This document shows positions 7,724-17,215 of a stretch of DNA of 32,838 nt, piece by piece. The notes under the pieces were generated by a model that saw nothing but the letters and a program-made list of their open reading frames with translations, did not search any database and was not told the origin of the DNA. This stretch comes from Chloroflexota bacterium. Lineage in GTDB: Bacteria; Chloroflexota; Dehalococcoidia; SM23-28-2; RBG-16-64-32. Positions within the stretch are counted from its first letter, which is position 1, and every line of letters begins with the position of its first letter. The translations under genes and the position numbers were made by a program. The stretch spans positions 1 to 32,838 of the forward strand of contig JADFKX010000004.1 of NCBI GenBank assembly GCA_022564695.1, given 5' to 3'.

Positions 7724-8644
7724 GTGCTCGATGTCCGCTACTTGGCTTTGTTAAGCGTCATAGCCACCTACGCCCTCATTATCCTGGGCGGCACGGTGAG
7801 AGTGACCGATTCCGGTCTGGCTTGCCCTGACTGGCCCCGCTGCCAGGGTCAGTGGATACCTACCCTGGAGGGCCATGTCCTCATCGAGTACTCACACCGG
7901 CTCGCCGCGATGAGCGTAGGGCTGATAATCCTGGGCACGGCGATCGCGGCCTGGCTGTGGCACCGCGAAAATCGCTTCGTTGTGGCCGGCAGCACGATCG
8001 CGGTCGTGCTGGTCACCGTGCAAGCGCTGGTGGGAGGCCTGACCGTCAGTTTGGAGCTGCCGGACACCATAGTCGCCCTCCACCTGGCGATCGCCCTGAT
8101 CATCCTGGCAGTACTCGTCGCCACGGCCGTCGCCGCCTTCCGGCGGGGGCGCCTTCCACTCTCCGATGCCTCTGCTCTCGAGGACGCGGGACAGGTTGGC
8201 GCTGTCCCCGGTTTTGCCGTAGTGACCGCCCTGGCTACGTTCGGGCTCATTCTTCTCGGCTCCTACGTGGCTAACAGCGGCGCTGCCCTGGTCTATCCGG
8301 ATTGGCCCCTGTTCGACGGCCGGCTGGTGTCCGCTGGCGGCCGGCTGGCCGACCTCCATTGGGCTCACCGGATGATGGCGGTTGTTGTTGGCCTGCTGGT
8401 GCTGGGGTTGGCGGTGCAGACGTGGCGGCAGGGGCGGCGGCCGGCTCTCATTGCGGCGATGGGTTGCGCCCTGGTACTGTATGTGGCTGAGGTGTTAGTG
8501 GGCGCCAGCAACATCTGGTTCGAACTGGCCACCTCAGTGCGTATCGTTCATCTGGCGTTAGCCTCGGCGTTGTGGGTGGCGCTGGTGTTCACCGCAGTCT
8601 GGGCGTACGCTGAGCGCATTGGAGCACCGGGGGAAGTAAGGTAG
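7724..8644 (+). CDS. ctaA: Heme A synthase (COX15/CtaA family)
   Basis: GGTVRVTDSGLACPDWPRCQGQWIP, EYSHRLAAMSVG, LHLAIALIIL, LHWAHRMMAVVVG; multi-TM; next to ctaB and cox genes. Confidence 0.92.
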   Translation: MLDVRYLALLSVIATYALIILGGTVRVTDSGLACPDWPRCQGQWIPTLEGHVLIEYSHRLAAMSVGLIILGTAIAAWLWHRENRFVVAGSTIAVVLVTVQALVGGLTVSLELPDTIVALHLAIALIILAVLVATAVAAFRRGRLPLSDASALEDAGQVGAVPGFAVVTALATFGLILLGSYVANSGAALVYPDWPLFDGRLVSAGGRLADLHWAHRMMAVVVGLLVLGLAVQTWRQGRRPALIAAMGCALVLYVAEVLVGASNIWFELATSVRIVHLALASALWVALVFTAVWAYAERIGAPGEVR

Positions 8645-9547
8645 ATGCAAGGCACTATCGCGGCGCAGAGGGTTCGTGGCCTGCGTGAGGCCGTCTTAGC
8701 TTACCTGAGCCTCACCAAGCCGCGCATCATTTTGCTCCTGCTCATCGCCACGGTCCCCGCTATGATCCTGGCGGAGGGCGGCTGGCCCTCGCCCTGGCTG
8801 ATACTGGTGACCGTAGCCGGAGGCGCATTCGTTGCCGGCGGCGCTAACGCCATGAACTGCTACTTCGACCGCGACATCGATGGTGTGATGCAGCGGACGC
8901 GGGGCCGGCCTCTGCCGGCGGGGCAGATAGAGCCGGAGAGAGCGGTCGTCTTCGCTCTCTTGCTGGTGGCCATAGGGTTTCTGATGCTGGAGACGTTTGC
9001 CAACCTGCTGGCGGCTACCCTTACGCTGGGGGCGTTCGTCTTCTACGTTGTGGTGTACACGTTGTGGCTCAAACGCACGACGCCGCTGAACATCGTCATC
9101 GGTGGCGCCGCGGGGGCGATACCGCCCGTGGTAGGTTGGGCGGCCGTCACCGGCGAAGTAGGGCTGCCGGCGCTGGTGATGTTCGCGATAGTGACGGTGT
9201 GGACGCCGCCCCACTTCTGGGCCTTGGCGCTCAATTACAGCAGCGATTACCAGCGTGCAGGCGTTCCCATGTTGCCGGCGGTCTCGGGAGCAGAGGAGAC
9301 GAAACGTCAGATTTTGCTCTACTCATTGGCGCTGGTTGCAATCTCTCTCCTCTTGCCCCTTTCGGGCGCGACCGGGTTCATATATCTGAGCGCGGCCCTC
9401 GTCCTGGGTGGGGCGTTCCTGTATTACGCCTTCCGGCTCTGGCGCGGGACGTCGAAGGGTGCAGCCTCGGCCCTGTTCCGCTATTCGATCATCTATCTGG
9501 CGCTGCTGTTCGGGGCGATGGCAGTGGATGGGCTCGTGGGAGCGTAG
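8645..9547 (+). CDS. ctaB: Protoheme IX farnesyltransferase (heme O synthase)
   Basis: UbiA family motifs YLSLTKPRIILLLL, NAMNCYFDRDIDGVMQRTRGRPLPAGQI, YTLWLKRTTPLNIVIGGAAGAIPPVVGW. Confidence 0.95.
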   Translation: MQGTIAAQRVRGLREAVLAYLSLTKPRIILLLLIATVPAMILAEGGWPSPWLILVTVAGGAFVAGGANAMNCYFDRDIDGVMQRTRGRPLPAGQIEPERAVVFALLLVAIGFLMLETFANLLAATLTLGAFVFYVVVYTLWLKRTTPLNIVIGGAAGAIPPVVGWAAVTGEVGLPALVMFAIVTVWTPPHFWALALNYSSDYQRAGVPMLPAVSGAEETKRQILLYSLALVAISLLLPLSGATGFIYLSAALVLGGAFLYYAFRLWRGTSKGAASALFRYSIIYLALLFGAMAVDGLVGA

Positions 9548-9651
9548 TTCGCGTTGACTTGGGGTTGTGCGTGGCGGATCATATCGGATGTGCTTCCTGC
9601 CGGGCGGGTCCCGGCTCCAGCGCTTTTAACACCGATCGATGAAGGAGAACC

Positions 9652-10503
9652 GTGGGAGTAAATAGCGTCCAAATGAGACGCTTGGTTTCCGTTGCGCTTC
9701 TGATAGCCCTTGTGGGCCTGCTGATCGGTTGTGCTGGCGCGGATCCAGACCTTGATCAGAATACGTTTGCGCCGGAGGGCGATGTCGCCCGAATGCAGCG
9801 CGACATTCTCATTGTCTGGGTGCTGGGCCCGGCGGCCGTAATCTTCGTCGTTATGCAGGCGTTGTTGATCTACGCCGTCATTCGCTTTCGCCGGAAGAAG
9901 GGGCAGGAGCTTCCCCGGCAGGTGCATGGGAATAACCGCTTAGAGTACGCCTGGACGATAGCGCCTGCGATCCTGCTCCTTATGCTCATTGTGCCAACAG
10001 TGGCCGGCGTCATAGAACTGGGGCGTGATGCCGCGGATGACGCTCTGCGGGTGAGGGTGGTGGGCCAACAGTTTTCGTGGACGTTCCAGTACCCGGACCT
10101 GACGGACGCTGAGGGTAAACCCCTGACCGTCTTCGGCTTGCCCGGCGAGGTTGGCAAGCCCAGCACGGGCAGGCCCGCTGAGCTGCATATTCCTGTGGAT
10201 CGGGAGATCGGCGTCACGCTGGAGTCGGTGGACGTCATCCACAGCTTCTGGGTGCCCAAACTGGCAGGGAAGCTGGATGTTGTTCCAGGCCGGACGAACA
10301 GCATGTGGTTCAACGCCACCAAGATTGGTTCATACTCCGGGCAGTGCGCTGAGTTCTGTGGCTTCCAACATGCCGACATGCGGCTCATCGTAGTGGCTGA
10401 GAGCGAGGAGGACTTTGAGGCGTGGGTTGCGGATCAGCTTGAGGGAGGCGGGGCGGCCCGCTCGGGAGCCGGCGAGCCGGCGCTAGTCTCGTACGGAGAG
10501 TAA
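9652..10503 (+). CDS. coxB: Cytochrome c oxidase subunit II (CuA site, no fused cytochrome c)
   Basis: RBS aaggag, GTG start, lipobox LLIGCAG, NRLEYAWTIAPAILLL, VGQQFSWTFQYPD, YSGQCAEFCGFQHADMRL; no CxxCH. Confidence 0.95.
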   Translation: MGVNSVQMRRLVSVALLIALVGLLIGCAGADPDLDQNTFAPEGDVARMQRDILIVWVLGPAAVIFVVMQALLIYAVIRFRRKKGQELPRQVHGNNRLEYAWTIAPAILLLMLIVPTVAGVIELGRDAADDALRVRVVGQQFSWTFQYPDLTDAEGKPLTVFGLPGEVGKPSTGRPAELHIPVDREIGVTLESVDVIHSFWVPKLAGKLDVVPGRTNSMWFNATKIGSYSGQCAEFCGFQHADMRLIVVAESEEDFEAWVADQLEGGGAARSGAGEPALVSYGE

Positions 10504-10506
10504 GCC

Positions 10507-12420
10507 ATGGCGACACCGTTTGAACCGAGGCCAGGGACGATGGTGGGGGCGCTGCGGCGGCTGCGCCAGGAAGGCGAGTCCTACCAGGGGGTCTGGAGCT
10601 GGCTCACGACCGTCGATCACAAGCGCATCGGCATCATGTACGGCGTGACCGCCTTTTTATTCTTCTTGATGGGTGGGATAGAGGCGCTGCTGCTCCGGAT
10701 CCAACTCAGCTCGCCCAACAACGCAGTTTTGGATCCCGATCAGTACAACCGCATCTTCACAATGCACGGCACCACGATGATCTTCCTAGTGGTGATGCCC
10801 CTTAGCGCCGCCTTTTTCAACCTCCTGATTCCGCTGATGATCGGCGCCCGCGATGTCGCCTTCCCGCGCCTTAACGCCTTCAGCTTCTGGGTGTTCCTTG
10901 GTGGCGGCCTGTTCATGAACGCCAGCTTCTTCACGGGGGGCAATATATTGAAGGGGGAGCTGGGCGCGCCTGATGCCGGTTGGTTCGGCTATGCTCCGCT
11001 GTCGCTCCAGTCCGCAGGGACGGGGATAGACTTCTGGGCCTTTGGCCTTCTGATCCTCGGCGTCGCCTCGATGGCGTCTGGGTTCAACTTCATCGTCACG
11101 ATCTTCAACATGCGGGCGCCGGGGATGACGTTGCTGCGCATGCCGCTGTTCGTCTGGATGACGCTGGTCACATCCTTCCTCATCATCTTCGCAATGCCGA
11201 TAATCACGGTCGCCCTGTTTCAGCTCCTGTTCGACCGTCTGTATGGCGCCAACTTCTTCAACTTCGAGGCGGGCGGCCAGCCGTTGCTATGGCAGCATAT
11301 GTTCTGGCTGTTCGGCCATCCCGAAGTCTATATCTTGATCTTACCTGCTATGGGGATCGTCTCAGAGGTGCTGCCCACCTTCTCCCGTAAGCCGCTGTTC
11401 GGCTATCCGTTCGTGGTTATATCGGGCCTCGCCATCGCCTTCATGAGCTGGGGGGTGTGGGCGCACCACATGTACACAACCGGCCTGGGCCCGATAGCGA
11501 ACTCGGCGTTCGGGGTGTCCACAATCCTGATCGCGGTGCCGACGGGGATCAAGATATTCAACTGGCTGGCTACGTTGTGGGGTGGAGCTATCAGCCTGAA
11601 GACACCGCTGTTCTTCGCGGTGGGCTTCATCTCGATGTTCGTCATCGGCGGGCTAACAGGGGTGATACATTCCATAGTGCCTTCGGATTATCAGCAGCAG
11701 GACACCTACTTCGTCGTCGCGCACCTCCACCAAGTGCTGCTGGGTGGGGCGATGTTCGGCTTGTTCGCGGGGATCTACTACTGGTTCCCGAAGTTCACGG
11801 GCCGCCTGCTGCACGAGGGTTGGGGTCAGCTACACTTCTGGCTGATGTTTATCGGGTTTAACATCACGTTCCAGCCGATGATGATCTTGGGCCTGCTGGG
11901 TATGCCACGTCGGATCTACAGCTACCCTGAGGGGGCGGGGTGGGAATGGTGGAACGCGGTGGCGACTGTGGGCGCGTTACTCATTGGCGTTTCGATTCTG
12001 GTGTTCATGTTCAACGTGGTGCTTAGCCTCCGCAGGAATGATCAGGCCGGGCCGGACCCGTGGGACGGCCGCACTCTGGAGTGGGCGATACCTTCGCCGC
12101 CGCCGGCATACAATTTCAGGGAGATCCCCACGGTGCGCGCCCGCGACGACTTCTGGCACCAGAAGTATGAGGAGGATGAGACGGGGCGGCCCGTGCCAAT
12201 CGTGGGAGGTGGGGCCCAGGAGCCTGAGGAGGAGGAACACGCAGAGGGCGAAGGCCATGGAATACACATGCCCTCGCCGTCTTTCTTCCCTCTGATCGCC
12301 GCCATCGGCCTGCCGATAATCGCTACGGGCCTGATCTACGACGCCGCTATCGTCGCGGTGGGGGTTGCCGTCCTTGTGGTGGGGATCTACGGTTGGGCGT
12401 TGGAGCCCGCATCCGAATGA
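10507..12420 (+). CDS. coxA: Cytochrome c oxidase subunit I with C-terminal acidic/His linker and extra TM segments
   Basis: MHGTTMIFLVVMPL, WLFGHPEVYILILPAMGIVSEV, WAHHMYTTG, TYFVVAHLHQVLLGG; C-terminal EPEEEEHAEGEGHGIHMPS then hydrophobic segments. Confidence 0.96.
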   Translation: MATPFEPRPGTMVGALRRLRQEGESYQGVWSWLTTVDHKRIGIMYGVTAFLFFLMGGIEALLLRIQLSSPNNAVLDPDQYNRIFTMHGTTMIFLVVMPLSAAFFNLLIPLMIGARDVAFPRLNAFSFWVFLGGGLFMNASFFTGGNILKGELGAPDAGWFGYAPLSLQSAGTGIDFWAFGLLILGVASMASGFNFIVTIFNMRAPGMTLLRMPLFVWMTLVTSFLIIFAMPIITVALFQLLFDRLYGANFFNFEAGGQPLLWQHMFWLFGHPEVYILILPAMGIVSEVLPTFSRKPLFGYPFVVISGLAIAFMSWGVWAHHMYTTGLGPIANSAFGVSTILIAVPTGIKIFNWLATLWGGAISLKTPLFFAVGFISMFVIGGLTGVIHSIVPSDYQQQDTYFVVAHLHQVLLGGAMFGLFAGIYYWFPKFTGRLLHEGWGQLHFWLMFIGFNITFQPMMILGLLGMPRRIYSYPEGAGWEWWNAVATVGALLIGVSILVFMFNVVLSLRRNDQAGPDPWDGRTLEWAIPSPPPAYNFREIPTVRARDDFWHQKYEEDETGRPVPIVGGGAQEPEEEEHAEGEGHGIHMPSPSFFPLIAAIGLPIIATGLIYDAAIVAVGVAVLVVGIYGWALEPASE

Positions 12421-12436
12421 GCCAGGGAGGAGAGTG

Positions 12437-13024
12437 TTGAGTCACACGCCAGCAGCCCTAGAAACGGGCACGGGCCTCGATAACCGAAAGCTGCTGATGT
12501 GGCTGTTCTTAGCCTCGGAGTGCCTGCTTTTCGGGTCGCTCATCGGCGCCTATCTGCTTTACCGCGGTCAAAGCGTGGTTGGGCCTTACCCTGAGGACCT
12601 GTTCGATATCCCCTTTACGTCGGTCAGCGCCTTCGTTCTGCTGATGAGCAGCGTGACTATGGTGCTGGCGCTGGCGGCGATTCAGCGGGGGGACCAGCGG
12701 GGGCTACGGATATGGCTGCTGAGCACGGCGTTGCTGGGCCTCCTTTTCTTGAGCGGGCAGGCGTTCGAGTTCACGGAGTTCAACCATGAGGGGTTGTCGC
12801 TGAGCTCCAACCTGTTCGGCACGACTTTCTTCGTGCTCACGGGGTTCCACGGCGCCCACGTGACGGTGGGCGTGCTGATCCTGCTTTCGTTGTTAGTGAT
12901 GGCGTGGCGGGGTCGGTTGACGCAGTCCCAGAGCCTGAATATCGAACTGGCCGGCTTGTACTGGCACTTCGTAGACGTAGTGTGGATCGTTATTTTCACC
13001 CTCATCTACCTGATTCAGCCCTGA
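12437..13024 (+). CDS. coxC: Cytochrome c oxidase subunit III
   Basis: LFLASECLLFGSLIGAYLLYR, LFGTTFFVLTGFHGAHVTVGVLIL, YWHFVDVVWIVIFTLIYL. The 12365 start overlaps coxA; TTG 12437 (or GTG 12434) after gggagga is preferred. Confidence 0.92.
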   Translation: MSHTPAALETGTGLDNRKLLMWLFLASECLLFGSLIGAYLLYRGQSVVGPYPEDLFDIPFTSVSAFVLLMSSVTMVLALAAIQRGDQRGLRIWLLSTALLGLLFLSGQAFEFTEFNHEGLSLSSNLFGTTFFVLTGFHGAHVTVGVLILLSLLVMAWRGRLTQSQSLNIELAGLYWHFVDVVWIVIFTLIYLIQP

Positions 13025-13043
13025 TGCGAGGAGGTAGGCGTCG

Positions 13044-13394
13044 ATGACGCTGGCAGAGTCAAGGGGAATAAAGGGGCCAACAGAACGGGAGGCGGAGGCC
13101 GAGGAGGTTAAGGAGGGGGCACATCCGGGCCCGCTTGAGTACGTAAAGATCGGCCTGATCCTGGCTGTTATCACAGCGGTTGAGGTGGGGATATACTACA
13201 TCGAAGCGATCGAGGATGTCCTCGTCCCCATTCTCATCGTCCTTTCAGCGATCAAGTTCACCCTGGTGGTGTTGTGGTTCATGCATTTGAGGTTTGATAG
13301 CCGGCTGTTCTCGTGGCTGTTAGCGGGCGGCCTGATGCTGGCTGGGATACTGATGGTCATAGTGCTGTCTACGCTCGGTGGTAGGTTAGTGTGA
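13044..13394 (+). CDS. Cytochrome c oxidase subunit IV family protein (CtaF-like)
   Basis: YVKIGLILAVITAVEVGIYYIE...VPILIVLSAIKFTLVVLWFMHLRFDSRLFSWLL. Confidence 0.88.
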   Translation: MTLAESRGIKGPTEREAEAEEVKEGAHPGPLEYVKIGLILAVITAVEVGIYYIEAIEDVLVPILIVLSAIKFTLVVLWFMHLRFDSRLFSWLLAGGLMLAGILMVIVLSTLGGRLV

Positions 13395-13439
13395 CAGACT
13401 CCTGAAGGGCGATAACCTCGTCATCGGGGAGGGATAAGC

Positions 13440-14273
13440 TTGGCGGCGCTGCATATCGGCGGGTACGAGTGGCTGGACTGGAGCTTCCGTCCTGATGTCA
13501 TACTCCTGTGCGTCCTGCTGGTAGGGGCCTACTACTTCGCCGTAACCCAGCTGCGGCCCCGCACATCCGACGCCGGCCCGGTCAAGCGTAGCCAGGTAGT
13601 CTACTACTCGCTGGGCGTGCTGACGATCTACGCGGCTGCGGGGTCACCGCTGCACGGCCTGGCCGATGAGTATCTGGCCAGCGCCCACATGTTTCAGCAT
13701 GTGCTGCTGACGCTGGTGGCGGCGCCGCTGCTGCTGGCGGGAATCCCGGCCTGGGTATGGCAGGCGCTGCTGCGGGTGCGCGGCGTGCTGCCGGTGGCGC
13801 GCGTGTTGACCCAGGGGCTGATGGCGCTAGCCGTCTTCAACGCCGTGATGCTTCTCGTCCACCTGCCTTCGGCGGTGGACCTGCAGCTGCGAGAGTGGTG
13901 GTTCCATCTGTTCGCGCACACCTCTCTGGTGGTGGCCGGCCTTGTTATGTGGTGGCCGGTGCTGAGCACCGTGCCGGAGCTGCCGCGTCTCGCCTACCCG
14001 GTCCAGATGGGCTACCTGTTCCTGCAGTCGCTCGTACCCGCGGTGATGGCTTCGTTCATCACCTTCTCGGATCGTGTGGTGTATCAGGCGTACGCGGAGG
14101 CGCCCCGCATCTGGGGCATCTCACCGCTTGAAGATCAGCAGATCGCCGGCGGGATCATGAAGCTGATGGGCACTATCATACTGTGGAGCTTCGTAACTGT
14201 GGCGTTTTTCAAGTGGTACGAGCGGGAGGAGGGGGAGGCGCAAGGTCCTCGCTTGCAGGAGGCGAAGGAGTAG
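13440..14273 (+). CDS. ctaG: Cytochrome c oxidase assembly factor CtaG (caa3_CtaG family)
   Basis: GSPLHGLADEYLASAHMFQHVLLTLVAAPLLLAGIP, FHLFAHTSLVVAGLVMWWPVL, DQQIAGGIMKLMG; TTG start. Confidence 0.88.
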   Translation: MAALHIGGYEWLDWSFRPDVILLCVLLVGAYYFAVTQLRPRTSDAGPVKRSQVVYYSLGVLTIYAAAGSPLHGLADEYLASAHMFQHVLLTLVAAPLLLAGIPAWVWQALLRVRGVLPVARVLTQGLMALAVFNAVMLLVHLPSAVDLQLREWWFHLFAHTSLVVAGLVMWWPVLSTVPELPRLAYPVQMGYLFLQSLVPAVMASFITFSDRVVYQAYAEAPRIWGISPLEDQQIAGGIMKLMGTIILWSFVTVAFFKWYEREEGEAQGPRLQEAKE

Positions 14274-14277
14274 CTGC

Positions 14278-15303
14278 CTACTGTACCTTTATCGTACCTA
14301 TCATCTCGGCTGGGTGGAAGTCGCAGCGGAAGATGAAGGTGCCAGGCTCGTCGAAGCTGAACGTTATGCTGCCGGTGTCGCCGGCCTGAAACAGATCGGG
14401 GTCTGAGCAGGGCTCCTCTCCGCCTAACTCGCAGATGGCGTCGCCGAATTCGTTATCAGTGCCGGCGATGTGCATGTTGTGGATGGCGAGGCCGTCGTTG
14501 GTGAGGTCGATGGTGATCTCCTCGCCGGCCGCCACAGCGATGGCGGGTTCGGTCTCGCCATCGAACTCGAAGAAATTGTCGCCCAGGGACACCGCCAGGC
14601 TGCCCGGCGCGCCATCGGCAGCAGCGCCGTCGTCCGGCGAGGCCGCGGCTGCCGGTTCCTCTCCGCTCGCCTCGCCCTCGTCATTCTCAACGATGGAGAA
14701 GATCGTTCCGCCTGCGAGGACGGTGGCGGCCAATACGGTGATGGAGCCTATCTGCCAGCCGGGGACGCTGGGCCTGCTGGCTATGTACCAGGCTACGAAC
14801 ATTATCCCCAAGGCGATGCCTGCGGCCATGCCCGTTGCCACTTCGTTGGATACCTCCAGATAGATACGGGAGAGGCCGTATATCACCAGGAGGGCGAACG
14901 CCATTATACCCAAGGGTATCAGGAGGGGCAGGGCCAACCGTTCCGTGGCTTCCGTCGCCTCATCGGCAGGCCGCCCGGAGGCGGTTCTCAACGCCTCCAT
15001 GTCCAGCACCTGTAGGCTGTCCGCGACGATGAGGTCCTGGTGCTGGTTGATGATGCTCGACACGTTCGGCTCTCGCGTCTCGTACTCCACCAGGCTGTTG
15101 TCATCACTCCAGTGGGTCTCGATCACGAGCAGCACGTTACCTTCGGGGTTGATCGAGCGCGTCACGCGCATGTCCTGGAAGCCGGGTTGCTGCTCCAGGA
15201 AGCTCCTATGCTCATCCAGCGCCGCGAGGAGCCCCTGCGGGCGCGACGCTTCATCTGTCATGGTCGCCTGTATCTGGACGAGGACGGTTTGTATGTATTC
15301 CAT
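14278..15303 (-). CDS. Fusion: N-terminal ABM-like (antibiotic biosynthesis monooxygenase) domain, three TM helices, C-terminal cupredoxin
   Basis: N-term MEYIQTVLVQIQATMTDEASRPQGLLAALDEHRSFLEQQPGFQDMRVTRSINPEGNVLLVIETHWSDDNSLVEYE; three hydrophobic segments; C-term MGDNFFE-type cupredoxin with HNM and CDFHPAEM. Confidence 0.82.
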   Translation of the reverse strand: MEYIQTVLVQIQATMTDEASRPQGLLAALDEHRSFLEQQPGFQDMRVTRSINPEGNVLLVIETHWSDDNSLVEYETREPNVSSIINQHQDLIVADSLQVLDMEALRTASGRPADEATEATERLALPLLIPLGIMAFALLVIYGLSRIYLEVSNEVATGMAAGIALGIMFVAWYIASRPSVPGWQIGSITVLAATVLAGGTIFSIVENDEGEASGEEPAAAASPDDGAAADGAPGSLAVSLGDNFFEFDGETEPAIAVAAGEEITIDLTNDGLAIHNMHIAGTDNEFGDAICELGGEEPCSDPDLFQAGDTGSITFSFDEPGTFIFRCDFHPAEMIGTIKVQ

Positions 15304-15430
15304 GGTGTTTACCCTGTCTGTCTGAGTGAGTCGATTGTTAGCGCGGCCGGGTCCAGGTGGCCGCGGATTTCAATTGTAACGGGTTCACGAATCAGGAGCG
15401 AGTGTTGAGCGGGCAGGTGTCCGGCTGACC

Positions 15431-16426
15431 TTACTCTTCCAGTACCCGATCCAGGACGGTCTCCACTTCATCGAGGGAGATTATCCCCTCGAACTTGCCG
15501 ACGATCCGCCCCGGCGCATCGATGACGAACAGCCAGGGCTCCGTCTGTAGGCCCCACTCTGCCGTCGCCTCAACGGGTATGCGGTCGATGCCTTCGCGGA
15601 GCTCTTTGAGCTGGAACGGCTCGATGTGGATGAAGACGGCGTCGTCCGCGTACCTCTCGTACAGGGGGTCCATCACCGTGTCCATGAGCGGGCCGCAGGT
15701 GCGGCTCTCGCAGAAGGCGGGCGTGGCGAAGGCGACCAGTATTGGTTTGCCCGCGGCCAGCGCGTCCGCGACGGTGACCGCGTGCATGTGCGGGCGCGAT
15801 GGGAAGGAGGAGTCGATCTCCGTCACGTCGTCCACGTCGGCCAGCGTCAGCTGGCGGCTGGCGGGGGCGGGGTCGCCGATAGCCGGCTCGGCGGTCTCCT
15901 CGAGGACGTCGAAGCGGAACGGGATGGGATCCAGCTGGCGACCGTCCGCGAGAGTGACGTCTAGCTGCACGCCCCAGGCGCCTACGGTGTCGAAGCTGAC
16001 CTGGGTCACGTAGACGCCGTTGCTGCCCAGAAGGCGCTTCTCCTTGCCTGACGTCTCATCGATGAAGGACAGCTCTACTGGGACGAACCGGGCGTCCGCC
16101 TCAGAGGTCAGCACCGGCTCGTCGCCGGTCAGGTCGAAGAAGCGCAGGTGGATGTCAGCGTCGAGGACGGGGCTGTTCTCCTCGTCCAGCAGGCCGAGGC
16201 TGAAGCGGTTCTCGCCGACTGCGAGCGTGCGGTTTGTGATGACCGGAAAGACCTCGCCCTCTCCCAGGGTGATGACGTCGGGGAACTCTGGATCGGAGGG
16301 CGCTGACGAGCCACCGCAGGCGGCGGCCGATGCGGCCAGGATCGCCAGGACGGCCAGCACTGCGGCGAAGCGGCCCAGGCGCGGCCGTCCGGCGATTTGG
16401 TTCGCTGCCTTATCGCTCAAGGTCAT
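15431..16426 (-). CDS. Thioredoxin-fold lipoprotein with N-terminal beta-sandwich-like region
   Basis: Lipobox ASAAACGG; GKPILVAFATPAFCESRTCGPLMDTVMDPLYERYADDAVFIHIEPFQL...WGLQTEPWLFVIDAPGRIVGKFEG. Confidence 0.8.
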   Translation of the reverse strand: MTLSDKAANQIAGRPRLGRFAAVLAVLAILAASAAACGGSSAPSDPEFPDVITLGEGEVFPVITNRTLAVGENRFSLGLLDEENSPVLDADIHLRFFDLTGDEPVLTSEADARFVPVELSFIDETSGKEKRLLGSNGVYVTQVSFDTVGAWGVQLDVTLADGRQLDPIPFRFDVLEETAEPAIGDPAPASRQLTLADVDDVTEIDSSFPSRPHMHAVTVADALAAGKPILVAFATPAFCESRTCGPLMDTVMDPLYERYADDAVFIHIEPFQLKELREGIDRIPVEATAEWGLQTEPWLFVIDAPGRIVGKFEGIISLDEVETVLDRVLEE

Positions 16427-16432
16427 TCTCTC

Positions 16433-17215
16433 TCACCAGTGGTAGCCGGGGTGTCGTCGCAGACCCCAGGCGAACAGGGCGAACGCCAGCGCCGTCAGCA
16501 CGGCGAAATCGAGCGTCAGGCCGAAGTAGCCGGAGCCGTTGTCGTACACGGCGATGCGTAGCAGGTCTACGCCGTAGGATAGGGGATTCGCGGTGGCCAG
16601 CACCTTCAGCCAGGCCGGCAGGTCTTCCAGGGGGAAGAAGGCGCCGGAGAAGAACAACAGGGGGAACAAGACCAGGTTCATCACCAGGTGGAACCCCTGC
16701 ATTGTGCGGATGCGGGAGGCCACGACCTGAGCGAAGCCGTTGAGGAGGAGGGCGAGAAGGGCGATACCGATGGCGGCCAGGGCGATGCCGGGGATGACGC
16801 CGTGCTGCCACTCCAGGTCGATGGCGGGGATAGCGGCGGCCACGGCGAGCACGGCGAGCGCCTGGAGGCCGCCGATGCTGACGCCGGCGAGCGCCTTGCC
16901 CAGGAGGATCACCCTTGGTGAGTGGGGGGAAGCGAGCATGACGCGCATGAGGCCGGAATCGCGGTCCCGGTAGTAGGAGGCGGAGGAGAAGGTGGAGGAG
17001 AAGAGGACGGCCATAGCGATCATACCTGGGACGAGGAAGGTCGCGTAGTCGCCGTCGCGGACCAGGGTGGGGTCCAGCCCCTGGGAGACGCCGGTGCCCA
17101 GGATCGCCAGGAGCATCAGTGGGAGGAGGATGGTGGAGTAGAGCTGGGAGCGGGAGCGGAGGACGGCTCGCACGTCCCGCTGGAGGAGGGCGCCGCAGGC
17201 GGCGAGGGCGCTCAT
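16433..17215 (-). CDS. ABC-2 type transporter permease
   Basis: Six-TM ABC-2 pattern, ...FSSASYYRDRDSGLMRVMLASPHSPRVILLGKAL...NLVLFPLLFFSGAFFPLEDLPAWLKVLATANPLSYGVDLLR. Confidence 0.92.
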   Translation of the reverse strand: MSALAACGALLQRDVRAVLRSRSQLYSTILLPLMLLAILGTGVSQGLDPTLVRDGDYATFLVPGMIAMAVLFSSTFSSASYYRDRDSGLMRVMLASPHSPRVILLGKALAGVSIGGLQALAVLAVAAAIPAIDLEWQHGVIPGIALAAIGIALLALLLNGFAQVVASRIRTMQGFHLVMNLVLFPLLFFSGAFFPLEDLPAWLKVLATANPLSYGVDLLRIAVYDNGSGYFGLTLDFAVLTALAFALFAWGLRRHPGYHW

